Below are positions 15,442 through 22,036 of a stretch of DNA of 37,548 nt, piece by piece. Source of the DNA: a virus; the IMG/VR virus record IMGVR_UViG_3300048588_000274, positions 1 to 37,548 of that record; one strand, written 5' to 3'. Each line of letters starts with the position of its first letter. Positions within the stretch are counted from its first letter, which is position 1. A program made the translations under genes and the position numbers. The notes under the pieces were generated by a model, which ran no database searches, was not told where the DNA came from, and was given only the letters and a program-made list of their open reading frames with translations.

Positions 15442-15842
15442 ATTATTTTCTCAGTCTTCAATAATTTAAGTAATGCTTTAAAGTCGTCGGCTGGCATCAT
15501 AACAAATTCCCTATCGCTTTTAGGATCGTTTTCACGCTTCATTTTTAAAGGCCTGTCAGGTCTAAACCATACTACTTTATAATGTGCCTTACTACCGGCC
15601 GCTACGACTTGATCTAGCCACTTTTGCACGTGGGTATAGAACCCCGATTTGTAGCTATCCCCACCCTTAACCTCAAAATCAAAGCATCCCGTTTCTATCA
15701 GGTCAAGCCCGTTACTACCCTGGCTTTGAGCATTGGCGTTTCTAGCCACCCTTGGAAAGAACGGTCTTAATGTTGTAGCTACTAGCCTCTCTATTTTCTT
15801 GCCTTTCTCTCTGGAATCTATCATAGTTTTAATAAACATCAT
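15438..15842 (-). CDS. PD-(D/E)XK nuclease, Holliday-junction-resolvase-like, 134 aa
   Basis: The core is GKKIERLVATTLRPFFP (helix with Glu), then GLDLIETGCFDFEVKGGD, which carries Asp and the ExK motif (EVK) of PD-(D/E)XK nucleases, then a helix KWLDQVVAA and strand HYKVVWFRP. The length fits small phage resolvases such as the VRR-NUC or Hjc-like group. It likely cuts branched DNA before packaging or during recombination with the Sak4-like and SSB-like proteins nearby. The ATG at 15842 is used; a later ATG (15824) would give MIDSREKGKKIER and is also plausible. Confidence 0.7.
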   Translation of the reverse strand: MMFIKTMIDSREKGKKIERLVATTLRPFFPRVARNANAQSQGSNGLDLIETGCFDFEVKGGDSYKSGFYTHVQKWLDQVVAAGSKAHYKVVWFRPDRPLKMKRENDPKSDREFVMMPADDFKALLKLLKTEKII

Positions 15843-15844
15843 GG

Positions 15845-16060
15845 TTAATTATTACCTCTCAAAACGCCTGGTAGTAGCAGCACTTTGCCAGCCATAACTA
15901 GATATTGGTGCTGTCCTACTTTCTCAGTAAGTAATCCTTCGACAGCTTCAGGTTTAACATGCAAAGTCACTATCGGTTTATCGACCCCAAACAACCTACC
16001 CTCAACTGGGTAAGCTGTGGTTTCGTATATTGGTGTAGGTTTAATTGATCTGCCTTCCAT
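15845..16060 (-). CDS. Hypothetical protein, 71 aa
   Basis: No family is recognised. The protein is mostly beta in pattern (GRLFGVDKPIVTLHVKPE, HQYLVMAGKVLLLPGVL) with no membrane segment. It lies 2 bp before the nuclease start and 2 bp after the SSB-like gene, so it is part of the same early operon of DNA-metabolism genes. Confidence 0.55.
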   Translation of the reverse strand: MEGRSIKPTPIYETTAYPVEGRLFGVDKPIVTLHVKPEAVEGLLTEKVGQHQYLVMAGKVLLLPGVLRGNN

Positions 16061-16062
16061 AT

Positions 16063-16599
16063 TTAGAAAGGCACATCATCACTGTCAATTACAACATCCT
16101 TTTTGGTCTCCTGGCTGGCAGCCCATTCAGCGTCCTTTTTAGCCTGCCTTGAGGTAAGTGGAATGAAGTCCATAGCATTAGGCAAGACCTTTATTTGCAT
16201 CTTAATTTTCTTGCCTACTAAGATGGCTGGTAATTGTTTAAACCATCCTTCAGGTAGGGCATTAGCGTCTACAGCTTTGATAGCAGTTACTATGTCATGT
16301 AATATATGCCCTGCAAACGCCCCATCTTTTGAAGTAGGGTAACAAGCAATGTCGCCCGCTTTGGTCAATACAGAACTATACAGTTCTTTTTTAAGGCCAT
16401 CAAACTCTAATACAAATTCCCAGTAAACGCTATCCTTATCTGTAAATGCAGTCTGTAATACTGGTGGCAATTCAGAATGTCTAATAAATTTAGCACTAGA
16501 TAGCACACCCTCTTTAAGTTCGTAACTACTACCGCCGCCTGATTCTTTTATTTCACCTTTGCCTAAGTTAGCCATGAATTGATCGTATGTTGTTGCCAT
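16063..16599 (-). CDS. Putative single-stranded DNA-binding protein with SSB-type acidic tip, 178 aa
   Basis: The body (residues about 20-150) is beta-rich with aromatic positions (VYWEFVLEFDGLKKELYSSVL, KKIKMQIKVLPNAMDFIPL) compatible with an OB fold, but clear SSB motifs are not obvious. The last residues are a disordered acidic tail ending DSDDVPF, which closely matches the C-terminal tip of bacterial SSB (DDDIPF) that recruits replication proteins. The gene sits in an early DNA-metabolism cluster. Start has an A/T-rich leader without a Shine-Dalgarno. Confidence 0.65.
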   Translation of the reverse strand: MATTYDQFMANLGKGEIKESGGGSSYELKEGVLSSAKFIRHSELPPVLQTAFTDKDSVYWEFVLEFDGLKKELYSSVLTKAGDIACYPTSKDGAFAGHILHDIVTAIKAVDANALPEGWFKQLPAILVGKKIKMQIKVLPNAMDFIPLTSRQAKKDAEWAASQETKKDVVIDSDDVPF

Positions 16600-16622
16600 A
16601 ATTAAAATATAAATATAAAAAA

Positions 16623-16865
16623 TTAAATGTCTACAGCTACTTTGTCCATTCCTTTACGAACCTGTTCCTTTATCGCGATCATCACGAATTTATCTCTGTA
16701 CTTATTTACTATCATCGATAGCGCTATACCTATAGGTAACTTTATCACCAGAATAATCCATAACAGGGGCTGGTTTAAATAAATAGCAATTAATAAATCC
16801 GTTATAGAAGCGAGTACAATACTTACTAAACCTAAACACGTGATCGCAAATCCGCCCGCAACCAT
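16623..16865 (-). CDS. Small membrane protein, 80 aa
   Basis: Hydrophobic stretches at residues about 3-30 and 30-55 (ITCLGLVSIVLASITDLLIAIYL, LLWIILVIKLPIGIALSMIV) predict two membrane helices, followed by a charged tail (IKEQVRKGMDKVAVDI). No family is recognised. It may be an early membrane protein such as a superinfection factor, though nothing shows this. Confidence 0.6.
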   Translation of the reverse strand: MVAGGFAITCLGLVSIVLASITDLLIAIYLNQPLLWIILVIKLPIGIALSMIVNKYRDKFVMIAIKEQVRKGMDKVAVDI

Positions 16866-16888
16866 AATTAAATCCTTAAAAAATTAAA

Positions 16889-17110
16889 TTACTTACCGTA
16901 TCTCAAATCCAAACATGCTACTGGGACCCTTTGGGTATATCGCCAACCATGTGTGATCTCGTCACAATACTGGGTCAGCGTGATTGCACCACTCTCAAGA
17001 CGGTAATTCCTATCGTTTGTGGTATAAATGGCATAGAATATAACCGCCGCCAAAACAAGTAGCGATATTAATACAAACCCGGGCCAAAGATTAATGTCAT
17101 GCTTATACAT
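16889..17110 (-). CDS. Small single-pass membrane protein, 73 aa
   Basis: One membrane helix at residues about 10-30 (GFVLISLLVLAAVIFYAIY) is followed by a 40-residue soluble part with two Cys (ITLTQYCDEITHG and VACLDLRYGK). It overlaps the upstream gene by 8 bp. No family is recognised. Two Cys in a probably exported C-terminal part could form a disulfide. Confidence 0.6.
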   Translation of the reverse strand: MYKHDINLWPGFVLISLLVLAAVIFYAIYTTNDRNYRLESGAITLTQYCDEITHGWRYTQRVPVACLDLRYGK

Positions 17111-17453
17111 CTTTCTTAAACTTTCTTGGTGCTAATTTAATCACCCTATTTTGCACTGCATACCTTGCTTTAATCTCTGAGATGGCTTTTTCGTGGGCTT
17201 TAAGCTCATTAGCCACTGATTCTGGCAGCCTATCCTTATCTAGTTTTGACATATAAACCTCTTGGATTTGGAAATTAGGCAGCTCATGCCTACCAGCTTC
17301 AAATAGAAAGCCCCTTACAGCTTGCATGGCCGCTTTGTATTGCTTAGAGATTGAATTAAACTCTAATAGCTTGGCGTCAATTTCGCTGTCAGACATCTTA
17401 TCGAGACTTATCCTTTCACCTGTATAAGGTACTAACACCGTATTGTCACTCAT
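17103..17453 (-). CDS. Hypothetical helical protein, 116 aa
   Basis: No family is recognised. The sequence is helical with charged clusters (ISLDKMSDSEIDAKLLEFN, AHEKAISEIKARYAVQ) and ends in a basic tail (KLAPRKFKKDV). It overlaps the next gene upstream by 4 bp (ATGA) and the membrane gene downstream by 8 bp. Its position between the membrane protein and the Sak4 region gives no clear clue to function. Confidence 0.6.
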   Translation of the reverse strand: MSDNTVLVPYTGERISLDKMSDSEIDAKLLEFNSISKQYKAAMQAVRGFLFEAGRHELPNFQIQEVYMSKLDKDRLPESVANELKAHEKAISEIKARYAVQNRVIKLAPRKFKKDV

Positions 17454-17716
17454 CGGAGCACCTCCTTTTGTATTTTTATTAGTCTCTCCTTTGCTTCATC
17501 CCTTAAGTCATCTATCCCCTCTAGCACTTCATTTATGATCACGTTAAGCTCCCCCATCCCGTATTCTTTGTTGATATCTAGAAATAGGTCTAGGCCAAAC
17601 TTATAGGTAACTTTGATCATATCAGAATTCTCCCCCACTAGCGTACCATCTTGATACGCCCCGTCCTTAACTAGTGCCTCAACCAATTCATTTATTGAGA
17701 CTTTTTTGTTTTTCAT
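17450..17716 (-). CDS. Hypothetical acidic protein, 88 aa
   Basis: No family is recognised. N-terminal residues (KVSINELVEALVKDGAYQDG) and the C-terminal helix (DDLRDEAKERLIKIQKEVLR) suggest a compact helical protein. No Cys, membrane or DNA-binding motif is seen. It overlaps its neighbours on both sides by about 4 bp. Confidence 0.6.
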   Translation of the reverse strand: MKNKKVSINELVEALVKDGAYQDGTLVGENSDMIKVTYKFGLDLFLDINKEYGMGELNVIINEVLEGIDDLRDEAKERLIKIQKEVLR

Positions 17717-17838
17717 GAGAACGCCAACTTAAATAAAATAGAAGCCACTGATATACAACTGACCATCAATCCAACTAATAAAACCGGGATAGTAATAATC
17801 ACCACCAAAGCTGTTACCCTACCAATAATGTTACTCAT
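17713..17838 (-). CDS. Very small membrane peptide, 41 aa
   Basis: ATG at 17838 overlaps the end of the Sak4-like gene, and TGA at 17713-17715 overlaps the ATG of the 88-aa gene. The 41-residue product (begins MSNIIGRVTALVVIITIPV) is almost wholly hydrophobic and predicts one membrane helix. Overlaps on both sides and filling of an otherwise odd 114-bp gap support it as a real gene. Confidence 0.6.
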   Translation of the reverse strand: MSNIIGRVTALVVIITIPVLLVGLMVSCISVASILFKLAFS

Positions 17839-18463
17839 AGTACTTACGGATTATGTTATCTACTTGTGCTAGGTCGTTATCAATTTCAAGTTCAAACATC
17901 CCCATCGGTGATTTTGCGGTCGTCATACCATCCGATTGTGTTACGAAACTATAACCGCCATTCTCTATCTTGGTAAACAATACAGTTGTAAATAGCCCCT
18001 CTAGTGTGATCTTATCGTCTAACATCCTACCGATGGTTTTGATCTTGCGTCTACCATTGTCTGCCTGGTCCTCATGGGCTAAGAAATATACATTAAGGTC
18101 ATCTCTAAGGTTTTGGGCGCCTACAATTAAATCATAGGCGGTTTTACCAATCTCAGTAAATTTCTCATAACCTTTTTCTTTCGCCCTGTCCATAAAAGCC
18201 GTGCCCATTATGTACTGAAAATCATCAATCACGACTACATTTACATGTGGCGCTTTTTCGCTAATAGACTGTAGGTAGGCTAGCACATGCCCGCCACGCA
18301 AGTTGTGAAATAGGTTCTTAGCTTTCTCGCTATATCCAGTTTGCTTAAATGGCAAGTCCTTTTGTATTGGTGAAATAATCACCGTGCTTTCCGGCTTTAA
18401 ATTGCGCATACTAGCAGACTTGCCGCTGCCAGATTCACCTACTATTGCTATTATTTTACTCAT
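17831..18463 (-). CDS. Sak4-like RecA-fold ATPase, 210 aa
   Basis: Walker A is GESGSGKS (residues 9-16) and Walker B is VVVIDDFQY (near residue 76-84). A later HED motif (FLAHEDQAD) sits where AAA_24/Sak4 proteins have a sensor. The length (210 aa) fits Sak4-type single-strand annealing ATPases, which work with an SSB in phage recombination. An SSB-like gene and a resolvase-like nuclease lie just downstream, which makes a coherent recombination module. A general packaging or helicase ATPase is less likely at this size. Confidence 0.8.
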   Translation of the reverse strand: MSKIIAIVGESGSGKSASMRNLKPESTVIISPIQKDLPFKQTGYSEKAKNLFHNLRGGHVLAYLQSISEKAPHVNVVVIDDFQYIMGTAFMDRAKEKGYEKFTEIGKTAYDLIVGAQNLRDDLNVYFLAHEDQADNGRRKIKTIGRMLDDKITLEGLFTTVLFTKIENGGYSFVTQSDGMTTAKSPMGMFELEIDNDLAQVDNIIRKYYE

Positions 18464-18464
18464 C

Positions 18465-18806
18465 TTAGTCTTTTGAATCCTCTAATAATTTAGTTGGGTT
18501 CACATAAATAACTGTTACGCGCTCAATATCGACTTTGTAAGAGTTACCATACGCATGGTCCCAGTCCATCTCATCATACCAATCAGGCATCTCTTTGTAC
18601 TGGTATTTACGGTCGTTCCACTCCAAGCCAAGCATTAAAAGACCACTATCAAAACCGCCTTGCTTTGCCCATATCTTTACAAATTCCCAAATTTCCTCCT
18701 GACTGTTACCGCTAAATATATATACATTTTCTTGGTAGCTGGAATACGCGCCGTTGGATAACTTGACCCACCATAACGAACCCTTAGCTTCTACTTTATA
18801 CTCCAT
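18465..18806 (-). CDS. Hypothetical Trp/Tyr-rich protein, 113 aa
   Basis: No family is recognised. The protein is strongly aromatic (SLWWVKLSNGAYSSYQ, WEFVKIWAKQ, DWYDEMDWDHAYGN) and acidic, with no membrane segment. The start is preceded by AGAGGGGGGGA, a possible Shine-Dalgarno. It lies 1 bp before the Sak4-like gene on the same strand. Confidence 0.6.
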   Translation of the reverse strand: MEYKVEAKGSLWWVKLSNGAYSSYQENVYIFSGNSQEEIWEFVKIWAKQGGFDSGLLMLGLEWNDRKYQYKEMPDWYDEMDWDHAYGNSYKVDIERVTVIYVNPTKLLEDSKD

Positions 18807-18821
18807 TTTAATCCCCCCCCT

Positions 18822-19007
18822 CTAAATTAAATCAGTCTGCTGCCGCTCGCCCCAATACTTTCTGAGCCATGCTACGTCATATATCTCGCCACATTCTTGG
18901 CATACAACGGTATCGGCCTCATCATGCTGATATACACCTGCGACAATATTATTGTATATAGTTGCATAGGCCTCGCTCATAACAACACCACAATCAGGGC
19001 ATATCAT
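18822..19007 (-). CDS. Zinc-ribbon protein, 61 aa
   Basis: Two CxxC knuckles (CPDC at residues 3-6, CQEC at about 36-39) about 30 residues apart form a zinc ribbon. Between them is an exposed beta part (AYATIYNNIVAGVYQHDE). The small size and early location suggest a nucleic-acid-binding or host-factor-binding role. Start overlaps the previous gene by 4 bp. Confidence 0.65.
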   Translation of the reverse strand: MICPDCGVVMSEAYATIYNNIVAGVYQHDEADTVVCQECGEIYDVAWLRKYWGERQQTDLI

Positions 19008-19207
19008 AATGCGGCCCTATTAGCCAGATTATGTATCGCTTCCATATCACTTATAGCCGGCGTTGTTAGCACCTCCATTAACTTTAGCCACTCACTACTT
19101 TCTAGGGTATCGCGTACTATCATAAGGTTATATATAGAGTCTAGTAGCTCAACACTACCGACAGCATTTGCTGCTTTCTTTAGTATCGCTTGGGTAATTT
19201 CGGGCAT
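19004..19207 (-). CDS. Hypothetical helical protein, 67 aa
   Basis: No family is recognised. It is all helix with alternating hydrophobic positions (ITQAILKKAANAVGSVELL, ISDMEAIHNLANRAAL). A consensus promoter lies about 27 bp upstream, so this is the first gene of a separate early transcript that continues to the HTH gene at 15220. Confidence 0.6.
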   Translation of the reverse strand: MPEITQAILKKAANAVGSVELLDSIYNLMIVRDTLESSEWLKLMEVLTTPAISDMEAIHNLANRAAL

Positions 19208-19233
19208 ATTAAAACTTGATAAAGTTATGGCTT

Positions 19234-19262
19234 ATTATACACCTATACGAGTGGGGTGTCAA
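19234..19262 (-). promoter_or_regulatory. Consensus promoter with ACTCGT-N3-GGTGTA box
   Basis: On the minus strand TTGACA (19257-19262), 17-bp spacer and TATAAT (19234-19239) are perfect sigma70 hexamers. The spacer contains CACTCGT then GGTG directly before the -10, the motif shared with three other promoters here. Transcription start near 19227 gives a leader of about 20 bases to ATG 19207. Confidence 0.85.
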
Positions 19263-19300
19263 GAGGGCGCTTAGCTATTTGGTCTACTATTGGTTTGGTC

Positions 19301-19606
19301 TTATCCATTTTGTTCACCTGCTGATTTTAGACTATCGATTTGCCTGTCCAAAAAGTCTAAGAAACCTACGATCTCGCCAGATATGTTAATTGTAAAGGTG
19401 CCATCGCTATTTGGTGTGGTCATACTACTTAGGAGCTTACTTCTGACCTCCAAATACACCTCTTCCTGCCACTTCTTCCTCATTTCAGTGCTAAACCACT
19501 CCCAAATCAAGTCTGTATCTAGCCCGTCACCGTTTTCCTCGTCCCATATCATCCAGTCGTCACCAGCTATTTTCTCAATAAATTTCTGTTTGTCTTTATC
19601 CATCAT
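19301..19606 (-). CDS. Hypothetical acidic protein, 101 aa
   Basis: ATG 19606 is chosen; a longer form from ATG 19660 would begin inside an 8-bp hairpin. The product is acidic and aromatic (DDWMIWDEENGDGLDT, WEWFSTEMRKKWQEEV) with a C-terminal helix (FLDFLDRQIDSLKS). No family is recognised. It ends upstream of the promoter at 19234, so it is the last gene of the transcript that includes rtcB. Confidence 0.55.
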   Translation of the reverse strand: MMDKDKQKFIEKIAGDDWMIWDEENGDGLDTDLIWEWFSTEMRKKWQEEVYLEVRSKLLSSMTTPNSDGTFTINISGEIVGFLDFLDRQIDSLKSAGEQNG

Positions 19607-19644
19607 GATTATGTTAAAATATAATATCGTCAAATTACTGTGGT

Positions 19645-19666
19645 GCGGGAATAAGATCATTCCCGC
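19645..19666. other. Perfect 8-bp hairpin
   Basis: GCGGGAAT (19645-19652) and ATTCCCGC (19659-19666) with a 6-base loop lie between the zinc-ribbon gene and the 101-aa gene. No U tract follows on the leftward transcript. It may be an RNA processing site, a translation control for the gene at 19606, or a weak terminator. Confidence 0.45.
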
Positions 19667-19672
19667 CTACTT

Positions 19673-19849
19673 CTATTTGTTATCAGAGAAATTTCTCTGA
19701 TCGTATAACTGCTCTGATTCCTTTTCAGCTATTCCACTAGGAACTTCTTCTCCTAATTCACGATACTGAGTAGCTATAAAAACCTCTTCATGACACCATG
19801 TACAGTGTCCACCCTGTACTCTAGATCCACAATCTACACAATTATTCAT
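19673..19849 (-). CDS. Small zinc-ribbon protein, 58 aa
   Basis: ATG 19849, stop 19673-19675. Two closely spaced pairs, CVDC (residues 4-7) and CTWC (residues 16-19), form a short zinc knuckle, followed by an acidic helical tail (GEEVPSGIAEKESEQLYDQ). The ATG overlaps the end of the preceding gene. No family is recognised; small zinc-ribbon proteins of this kind are common in early phage regions. Confidence 0.6.
   Translation of the reverse strand: MNNCVDCGSRVQGGHCTWCHEEVFIATQYRELGEEVPSGIAEKESEQLYDQRNFSDNK
19682..19701. promoter_or_regulatory. Perfect 20-bp palindrome
   Basis: Bases 19682-19701 read the same on both strands (half-site ATCAGAGAAA). It lies in the last codons of the zinc-ribbon gene. 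A 10-bp perfect half-site is unlikely by chance (about 0.04 expected in this window if bases were even). It could be an operator or RNA hairpin. Confidence 0.4.
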
Positions 19850-20155
19850 GATTAATTCCTAAATAATTAAGATACTCTTTGTAATCAAGCACTCCGTGCC
19901 TATACCTCCTTGCGAATTCTCTTATTTTCTTATGATATCCTAAGTTTTGATGCATTACCCTAGCCCGTGCTATTGAATATTTTAGGTATTCTGTTTTTTT
20001 TCGGCCAAGCTTTCTATTAAGTCCCTCATAGATAAATCTAATTCCTCTCTAATCCTCATAGCTTTCGGAGCGTCTGCCGTCATAGCCAAGTCAATAAGAA
20101 TTTGAACCTGAAGTGCTAACCTTATAATCGTTTTGATATCCGTTTTGATATCCAT
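19842..20155 (-). CDS. Early gene with possible -1 frameshift at an A8 run, 57 aa or 104 aa
   Basis: ATG at 20155 opens a 57-aa frame (MDIKTDIKTII and on, helical) ending at TAA 19982-19984. Codons 52-54 read GAA AAA AAA within a run of eight A (19994-20001). A -1 slip there enters another frame that stays open for 50 codons (TEYLKYSIARARVMHQ and on, helical and basic) to 19842, with no good start codon of its own. A fused protein would be 104 aa. The alternatives are a programmed slip, a true one-base deletion making a pseudogene, or a sequencing error. The second frame has its only ATG inside (37 aa). No family is recognised. Confidence 0.55.
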
Positions 20156-20182
20156 TTTAAAATCCTAAAAAATTAAATACTC

Positions 20183-20281
20183 ACATCGGGGCGGGCGGCA
20201 AACCTGTCGGTAACGCAAGGTAATGCCGCGGCTACGTTTTTGGTGATGTATAACCCTCCGATATACCATCCGCCCCGATGT
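20183..20281. ncRNA. Structured element A (99 nt) downstream of rtcB
   Basis: Arms ACATCGGGGCGG (20183-20194) and CCGCCCCGATGT (20270-20281) pair over 12 bp without error. Inside are a GCGGCA/TGCCGC stem (20195-20200 with 20224-20229) topped by CCU/AGG and a CG-GUAA-CG GNRA-type loop on the + strand, and a second hairpin GAUG-UAUA / UAUA-C-CAUC (20245-20270). Loop bases UCGG (20207-20210) and CCGA (20258-20261) can pair with each other, suggesting a kissing contact. No ORF is present and no known RNA family is recognised. Strand is uncertain: the GNRA loop favours +, the gene context favours -. Confidence 0.6.
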
Positions 20282-20300
20282 AAATATTCAGATATCAAGT

Positions 20301-20460
20301 AGCCAGACAGGCGGGTACTTAACCCCGTGTACACATTTAGGATTAAATCACGGCAGATGCTGCCTTTCCCATTTGGTTTGCCAGTGTCTAGATCCAGACG
20401 TTACTCCTTCACGCCGCCACTTGATACCATCTCATGACTTGACCACCCGCCTGTGCAGCT
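20301..20460. ncRNA. Structured element B (160 nt) downstream of rtcB
   Basis: Arms ACAGGCGGGT (20307-20316) and ACCCGCCTGT (20445-20454) pair over 10 bp, extended by AGC/GCT at 20301-20303 and 20458-20460 across a small internal loop. Inside are CCGTG/CACGG (20324-20328 with 20348-20352) around an ATTTA/TAAAT hairpin, then GGCAG-ATG-CTGCC (20352-20364), then GTCT/AGAC (20386-20399). It is a multi-branch fold on either strand. No ORF fits. Together with element A it fills the 343-bp gap between rtcB and the frameshift gene. Confidence 0.55.
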
Positions 20461-20498
20461 ACTCGATATTCATTTGTTAAGGAACGGTAAAAACAATA

Positions 20499-21692
20499 TT
20501 AATCTTTATAGGGATCAAACTCATCACCACCAGCCATGCACACTATAAGCGGTCTCAACCTATTCTCTATCAATACAGTACCCTCGTGATATTTGACTAT
20601 ATCATCTAGTTTCTTGTAAGCTGCTGGGGCCTCATCTGCACCCGCACCTTTAAGTATTATCCCTTGTTTTGCCATCTCAGATTTTACTAAATCAAAGTCG
20701 ATCGCGCCTTTTGAGACCTGTACCCTCTTATCCCCCCAACCCTTAAACCTACCAGCTGCCTTTGTTCGGGACATTATCCTGCCAGCCCCATGCACTGTTG
20801 AGTAGAAAGTGTTTCTAGATAGCTCACTATCTATGCCTTTAATTATGAGTGACATATCTGCCATATTGCTGCCTACAAAGCCTCTTTGCCCTGGGAACGC
20901 TGGCGTAGCCCCCTTGCGGACAACCCAGTATTCTTTGCCGTTATGTACCTCTTCCCATGCGAAATTATGGTGGTTATGTACTTCATCGACAATAGAACCA
21001 CCCAGAATATCTGCTACCCTTTGGCATACCCAATCCCTACCAGCATAAGCATACCTACCCGCCAGGTTCATGCACATCAGATATTCTTGCCCCTCTTTAC
21101 TATTAACCTCCAATGTATGTGGCGTCTCATCCATTATATTGGTATTGTCACCCGCTAACTTCATGAAATGTGACGCTATGGTGTGTCCCAGGCCTCTACT
21201 ACCAAAATGAACACCCACCCAAATGTAGCCACCCTCGTCTATAAATACGTCCACGTAATGGTTGCCGGAGCCTATAGTCCCTAATTGTTCTTTAGCTTTC
21301 TTTTTTAGCTCAGGTGCAGACATTAGGAACTCAGATGTCGACCATGCGGTATCATTAAAAAGATCGTGTTCTACTTCAGTAGCGTTCTTACGCCCCACAC
21401 CAAACGAGAGGTTAGACCAGATAGACTCCGCAAGTTCTGGTAATCTATCTTGGATTTGTTCTAATTTGAGGTCTAGCCTGACAGCTTTATTGCCACAAGC
21501 GATATCAAACCCGACACCAGCGGGGCTAATCTTGCCATTATAAACTGCCACCCCACCCACGGGCATCCCATATCCTTTGTGATTATCTGCCATTAAAAGT
21601 AAGGCGTCTGCCTCCACTAAACAATTGTTAGCCTGATCAATGGTAGGCTGATCAGCCTCACCAAATATTTTAATCAATTTGGTCTTCGACAT
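20499..21692 (-). CDS. rtcB: RtcB-family RNA ligase, 397 aa
   Basis: RtcB joins RNA ends carrying 2',3'-cyclic phosphate (or 3' phosphate) and 5'-OH, using GTP and Mn2+. The family motifs are all visible: GVGFDIACG (metal Asp and Cys), GSGNHYVDV (Asn/His), VHFGSRGLGH, EVHNHHNFAWEE, RKGATPAF, and STVHGAGRIMSR, whose His takes the GMP, then a C-terminal DEAPAAYK. The length is near the family's short end. It overlaps the preceding gene by 23 bp. In phages such ligases probably repair tRNAs cut by host anticodon nucleases, but the structured RNA elements right downstream raise other options. Confidence 0.93.
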   Translation of the reverse strand: MSKTKLIKIFGEADQPTIDQANNCLVEADALLLMADNHKGYGMPVGGVAVYNGKISPAGVGFDIACGNKAVRLDLKLEQIQDRLPELAESIWSNLSFGVGRKNATEVEHDLFNDTAWSTSEFLMSAPELKKKAKEQLGTIGSGNHYVDVFIDEGGYIWVGVHFGSRGLGHTIASHFMKLAGDNTNIMDETPHTLEVNSKEGQEYLMCMNLAGRYAYAGRDWVCQRVADILGGSIVDEVHNHHNFAWEEVHNGKEYWVVRKGATPAFPGQRGFVGSNMADMSLIIKGIDSELSRNTFYSTVHGAGRIMSRTKAAGRFKGWGDKRVQVSKGAIDFDLVKSEMAKQGIILKGAGADEAPAAYKKLDDIVKYHEGTVLIENRLRPLIVCMAGGDEFDPYKD

Positions 21693-22035
21693 ATTCAGAA
21701 ATATCTAAAATAAAATCAGGCTTACCAGGTTGTTTAATGACTAACTGTAGATCTGATGAGTAATACCCATTTTGTTCGTTGTAGCATGGCACGGCATACT
21801 TGCCGTTCAAGACGATTCCTATCAATGGGTTACCAGATATAACAAGCTCCTTCGTATCATCCTCAGTTATTAACTGATCATTAAGTTGGCCCCAATCAGC
21901 GTATACGCTCTCACAGCAATCTTGCTCATGGTAGTCTGTAATGGTAGTGCCATCACTGAAGGTAAGACCATTTCCTTCGTTTATCCCTGTTACTTTAACT
22001 GGATCCTCAAAAACTATTTTGTGCAGTTCTTTCAT
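21670..22035 (-). CDS. DUF7448-like protein, 121 aa
   Basis: The segment LTFSDGTTITDYHEQDCCESVYADWGQL resembles a small phage domain (recalled as DUF7448) with the signature DGT, H.QDCCE.VY. Two adjacent Cys and a His could bind metal. The rest is beta-rich with a C-terminal acidic end. It is directly upstream of rtcB in the same operon and overlaps it by 23 bp. Function of the family is unknown; the family name is from memory and should be checked. Confidence 0.6.
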   Translation of the reverse strand: MKELHKIVFEDPVKVTGINEGNGLTFSDGTTITDYHEQDCCESVYADWGQLNDQLITEDDTKELVISGNPLIGIVLNGKYAVPCYNEQNGYYSSDLQLVIKQPGKPDFILDISEYVEDQID

Positions 22036-22036
22036 T

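Noticed and set aside
20183-20460. Structured elements A and B as tRNA or tmRNA
   Set aside because: No acceptor CCA end, T-loop GTTCRA motif or cloverleaf fits, and element lengths are wrong for tRNA.
21753-21760. CTGATGAG as a hammerhead ribozyme core near rtcB
   Set aside because: It lies in coding DNA, and no matching GAAA with flanking stems was found.
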